From Absidia repens (lineage: Eukaryota > Mucoromycota > Mucoromycetes > Mucorales > Cunninghamellaceae), in contig MCGE01000006.1 of assembly GCA_002105175.1 (NCBI GenBank), positions 1,612,001 to 1,676,000 of the forward strand: a stretch of DNA of 64,000 nucleotides. Reading direction: 5' to 3'. This document shows, one piece after another, positions 61,210-64,000 of this stretch. Under the pieces are notes generated by a model that was not told where the DNA came from, did no database searches, and saw only the letters and a program-made list of their open reading frames with translations. The translations under genes and the position numbers were made by a program. Numbering within the stretch: the stretch's first letter is position 1; each line of letters begins with the position of its first letter.

Positions 61210-63174
61210 TTATTGTCCATCAAGTAAAATAGAGTTGCTTTGAGAGGGCACGTGGTAAATGATATATTCTACTTCTCGTTTCAAATCATCACAATAACGA
61301 TTCAATGGCAAATCATTATAGTCATAACCAACTACACATAAAAAAAAACAGAAAGGCATGAGTTTATTATATACCGATGACCAACCCCCAAAAAAAAACT
61401 TACATGGATTTTCAATTTCATGACCAATAGCAAGAATACCGAATAAAGTAAAGGTAACCAAAGCGACGATAGGAATGACCAAAAGCCCAAGGGTTTCCAC
61501 CAAAGAAAAGGGTAAAAAGAAGATATAAAGTACCACACCTTGTTTTCTATGAATGGTAAAATGGTAATAATATTAAAATAGAAATATTAGTCACCTTTTT
61601 TAAAAAAAATAAAAAAATATTAAGGATGAGGGACCGAGATCAACTTACAAATGGATATTATAGGCCTTGGGAATAGGAGTATGCACAATGCGTTCAAAGG
61701 CAGTCAAGGTATTTCCGAGGGTATCCAAAGAATTGGTGATAACAGACACAAAACTAGATTCGATCTTGTCAGCAGCCTTGGCAGCGTTGATATATAAAGC
61801 AATACGGTATAAGATTTCCAAGGGTAAAGACATATCGCCATCGCCTTGATCGGGTAAATCTTCTTCAGATGTGAAGGGAGCACGGTCACCATGTTCAGGA
61901 GGAGGAGAGGACAAGAGAGAACCAGAAGAGGAGCCAGAGGATGATGAATAAGAAATGGAGGAAGGAGAGTGTCGTAACAAAGGTTGAGACTCTAATGCAG
62001 AAGATGAGGTTGTCGCTGGTGTCTTCTTATGGTGTTGTTGTCTATTTCGTTGTTTTTCTTCATGCAAAGCCATTCGCACAGCACTTTTCTGAATAGCGGC
62101 TGCTGAGCTGTCAACAAAATCGGATTCAGGGAAAAATTGTTTCATCTTTGAGCGACGCATGTTGTGCACATCATTGCGGACGTCAGGTTCCATATTTTCA
62201 TCTTGATGGTGAGTGGGCTTGACGGAATCATGAAGAGATACCACCAATGGCAGAGCCTTGATATCTTGCACCACATCGTGAGCCTTCTTTCTTAACGACA
62301 ACTTTGAGACCGAGTGATGGGTGCCCCGAGTAGCTGTTGGTTTGGCACCATGAGTGACACTGACCGGTGTCCAGTCCTTTGGTAAAAGTTCTTGTACTAT
62401 TTTTTTTTTTTTAAAAAAAAAAGATGGTCAGTTTATGTCTACTTTTCCCTATTTTATCACACACACATATTCCGCTTACAATCATAATAATCCGTGCCAT
62501 ATTCATGTCGCAAATGATGTTTGGTAGCAACAAAAAAGGCCAAAAGCAATTTGATACAGCGCATTTTTTGAATGTGATCTTGCTGAGTATTTTCAGGCAC
62601 ATTGATCCAGATTTGACGTGAGAGATTACGAATGGTTGCAGTAACTGTTTGAATCAAGCATCTTCCGTTGTTGTATCGTTCATAAGCAGTATTCACCCGG
62701 AAAGCTAATAAAAGACCCAAAGCCACACTGACAGATCCTACTATATCGAGTAATAAAAATGAAATCATTTTAAGGTAAGGTTTCCATGTCCGTTCGGGGC
62801 CCAATTTTTTTTTTTTTTTTTTTTTTTGATATATTTAATATTAACTTACAGACAGAAATGGGGATAGTGACTTCCAGGTCAAAGTATTCGTAGCAGACAT
62901 AGATAATCAAGGTGAAAATGGACATACCAATCACTGGCACCAAGGTAGGAAGTAACACTGACCCTTTCCATCTCAAGACATCAGGCCATCCCAGTTGGCT
63001 GTCAGAATACCGTAAAAAGTCGCCAATAAATCCAGCCTGTTGGTTCCAAGGGATACCTATATATGCAATAGAGAGGAGGGGGAGAAACAAAAGTCAGTGC
63101 TATGCATAACATTAGGAGAATGAGTGTGCAGATCTCGAAACTTCCATACCGTTTGACGCGTTTTTTTGTTGCAT
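61210..63174 (-). CDS. Bestrophin/UPF0187-family anion channel-like membrane protein
   Basis: Exons in transcript order are 63150-63174, 62850-63056, 62480-62740, 61649-62396, 61404-61546 and 61210-61331 (501 residues). The first exon is 25 nt (MQQKNASN). The sequence then reads WKGSVLLPTLVPVIGMSIFT (first helix), LGLLLAFRVNTAYERYNNGR, a fungal bestrophin-like signature, and RQIWINVPE. A Ser-rich cytosolic insert of about 170 residues separates this from the helices LVETLGLLVIPIVALVTFTL and FGILAIGHEIENPFGYD, with the typical NPFGYDYNDLPLNRYC ending. The family includes vertebrate bestrophin chloride channels and bacterial or fungal UPF0187 proteins. The ion carried here is not known. All junctions keep frame. 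Confidence 0.87.
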
Positions 63175-64000
63175 GTCAAATATACTTCTGGAAAACGAAG
63201 ACTGAAAAAAAAAAAAAATTGGACAGCAAAGAAAGAGAAAGAAGAAAGGCTAACTGCCTCGTGCAAAATTATAAAAGCAACCTAAAGCATTTTCGTCGCC
63301 CGCAGTATCGGATATTGAAAATTTCCTGAACCTGCAGACAGCCTTCCTTTTTTTTCCTTTTTTCCGTATGGCAGGCCTGTGCCCTCGGTCGCCCCGGTCC
63401 TTCCACTTTCTCCCCCAAAACCTCGCCAGCCACTTGCCGTATACCCGAGCCGAAAAGACCCCTGTTCCTCCTCTCTTTGTTCCCCATGTATAATTTATTG
63501 CCCTTTTTCGGTTTTATACCCTTTTTTTCATTTCATCGTTCTATTTTTTTTTTATTTTCATTTTCATTTAAATAGTAATTGTGTGATAATAGTAAAATAG
63601 ATATTTGGCCAGTTCATGAAACCTCAACTGAACTGATATCAATCTCGGGGATTACACTGGCATCTATCATATTCCCAACTCTTTCATTGATAATAAAGAA
63701 TCCCTTTCCTAGAATGTATTCTAGTAAGATGACGGTAGCAGGGTTAATGTAAAAAAAGATAAAAGAAAACAGATGTTGAACGCCCTTTTATCCTTTTTTT
63801 TTTTCTGGGGGCGTCTGTGACCACCAAAATTGGACTGCTACGACTGATCTTCCTAATAAATTTTTTTCCCAATTGGCTGTTTTTTTGATTCCCGACCACC
63901 CAAAAAAAGAAAGAATAATGTATTTCAATATAAATGAAATTTAAAACAATAAAACGTTTTATTCAACAAGAGTTAAAGATATATATATCTGTATATATAA
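63175..64000. other. Intergenic region at the window end
   Basis: It contains the promoter of the bestrophin-like gene and T/C-rich DNA (63340-63560) that could also be the upstream region of a gene beyond the window. No ORF with a recognisable product was seen. Confidence 0.55.

Overview
This window looks like nuclear DNA of an early-diverging filamentous fungus, most likely Mucoromycota (Mucorales-like). That assignment is inferred. The support is AT-rich intergenic DNA, about 88 short spliceosomal introns (mostly 60-110 nt, GT-AG with long T tracts before the acceptor), fungal EF-1alpha, Sho1, Sam50, Lsg1 and Lon orthologues, and many Gln/Asn/Ser/Thr-rich low-complexity tails. No bacterial, plasmid or viral feature was seen.

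Layout, left to right. The 3' part of a flavin monooxygenase-like gene (1-2073, +); an alpha-arrestin (3092-4670, +); a 3.2 kb gap with dispersed repeat copy 1; a GRAM-domain tail-anchored protein (7898-9625, +); a tandem ~170 bp duplication; an SREBP-type bHLH factor (10899-12497, -); a 22-exon Golgi Arf-GEF (14164-19710, +); repeat copy 2; SAM50 (20858-22958, +); a LEA2-like membrane protein (24228-25447, +); a GHSLG alpha/beta hydrolase (25721-26897, +). The orientation then flips: TEF1 (27559-29249, -), repeat copy 3, a DUF4203/TMEM198-like membrane protein (31762-32927, -), a PWWP protein (33534-36874, -) and a Sho1 osmosensor (37504-38661, -).

The right part holds a decayed Cdt2-like WD40 relic (39400-40371, +), an APC-family permease (40710-42851, +), repeat copy 4, mitochondrial Lon (44930-48698, -) head-to-head with LSG1 (48971-51452, +), a Snl1-like BAG protein (52327-53022, +), a PSP1-domain protein (53574-56829, +), repeat copy 5, an NSUN-type RNA methyltransferase (59433-61066, -) and a bestrophin-like channel (61210-63174, -).

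These are mainly housekeeping genes that do not form one pathway: vesicle traffic, mitochondrial import and proteolysis, translation and ribosome export, osmosensing, chromatin. The least explained content is a non-coding repeat family of about 650-740 bp. It is present five times, only between genes, has internal modules, and carries a conserved CACGTGGGCGGGAT end that in one copy includes a tRNA B-box-like sequence. Other points of interest are three GC-AG introns, two places where the reading frame cannot be joined cleanly (monooxygenase, LEA2-like), an acidic tandem repeat in the PWWP protein, and the WD40 pseudogene. All exon boundaries were assigned by hand from splice signals and frame, without transcript evidence.
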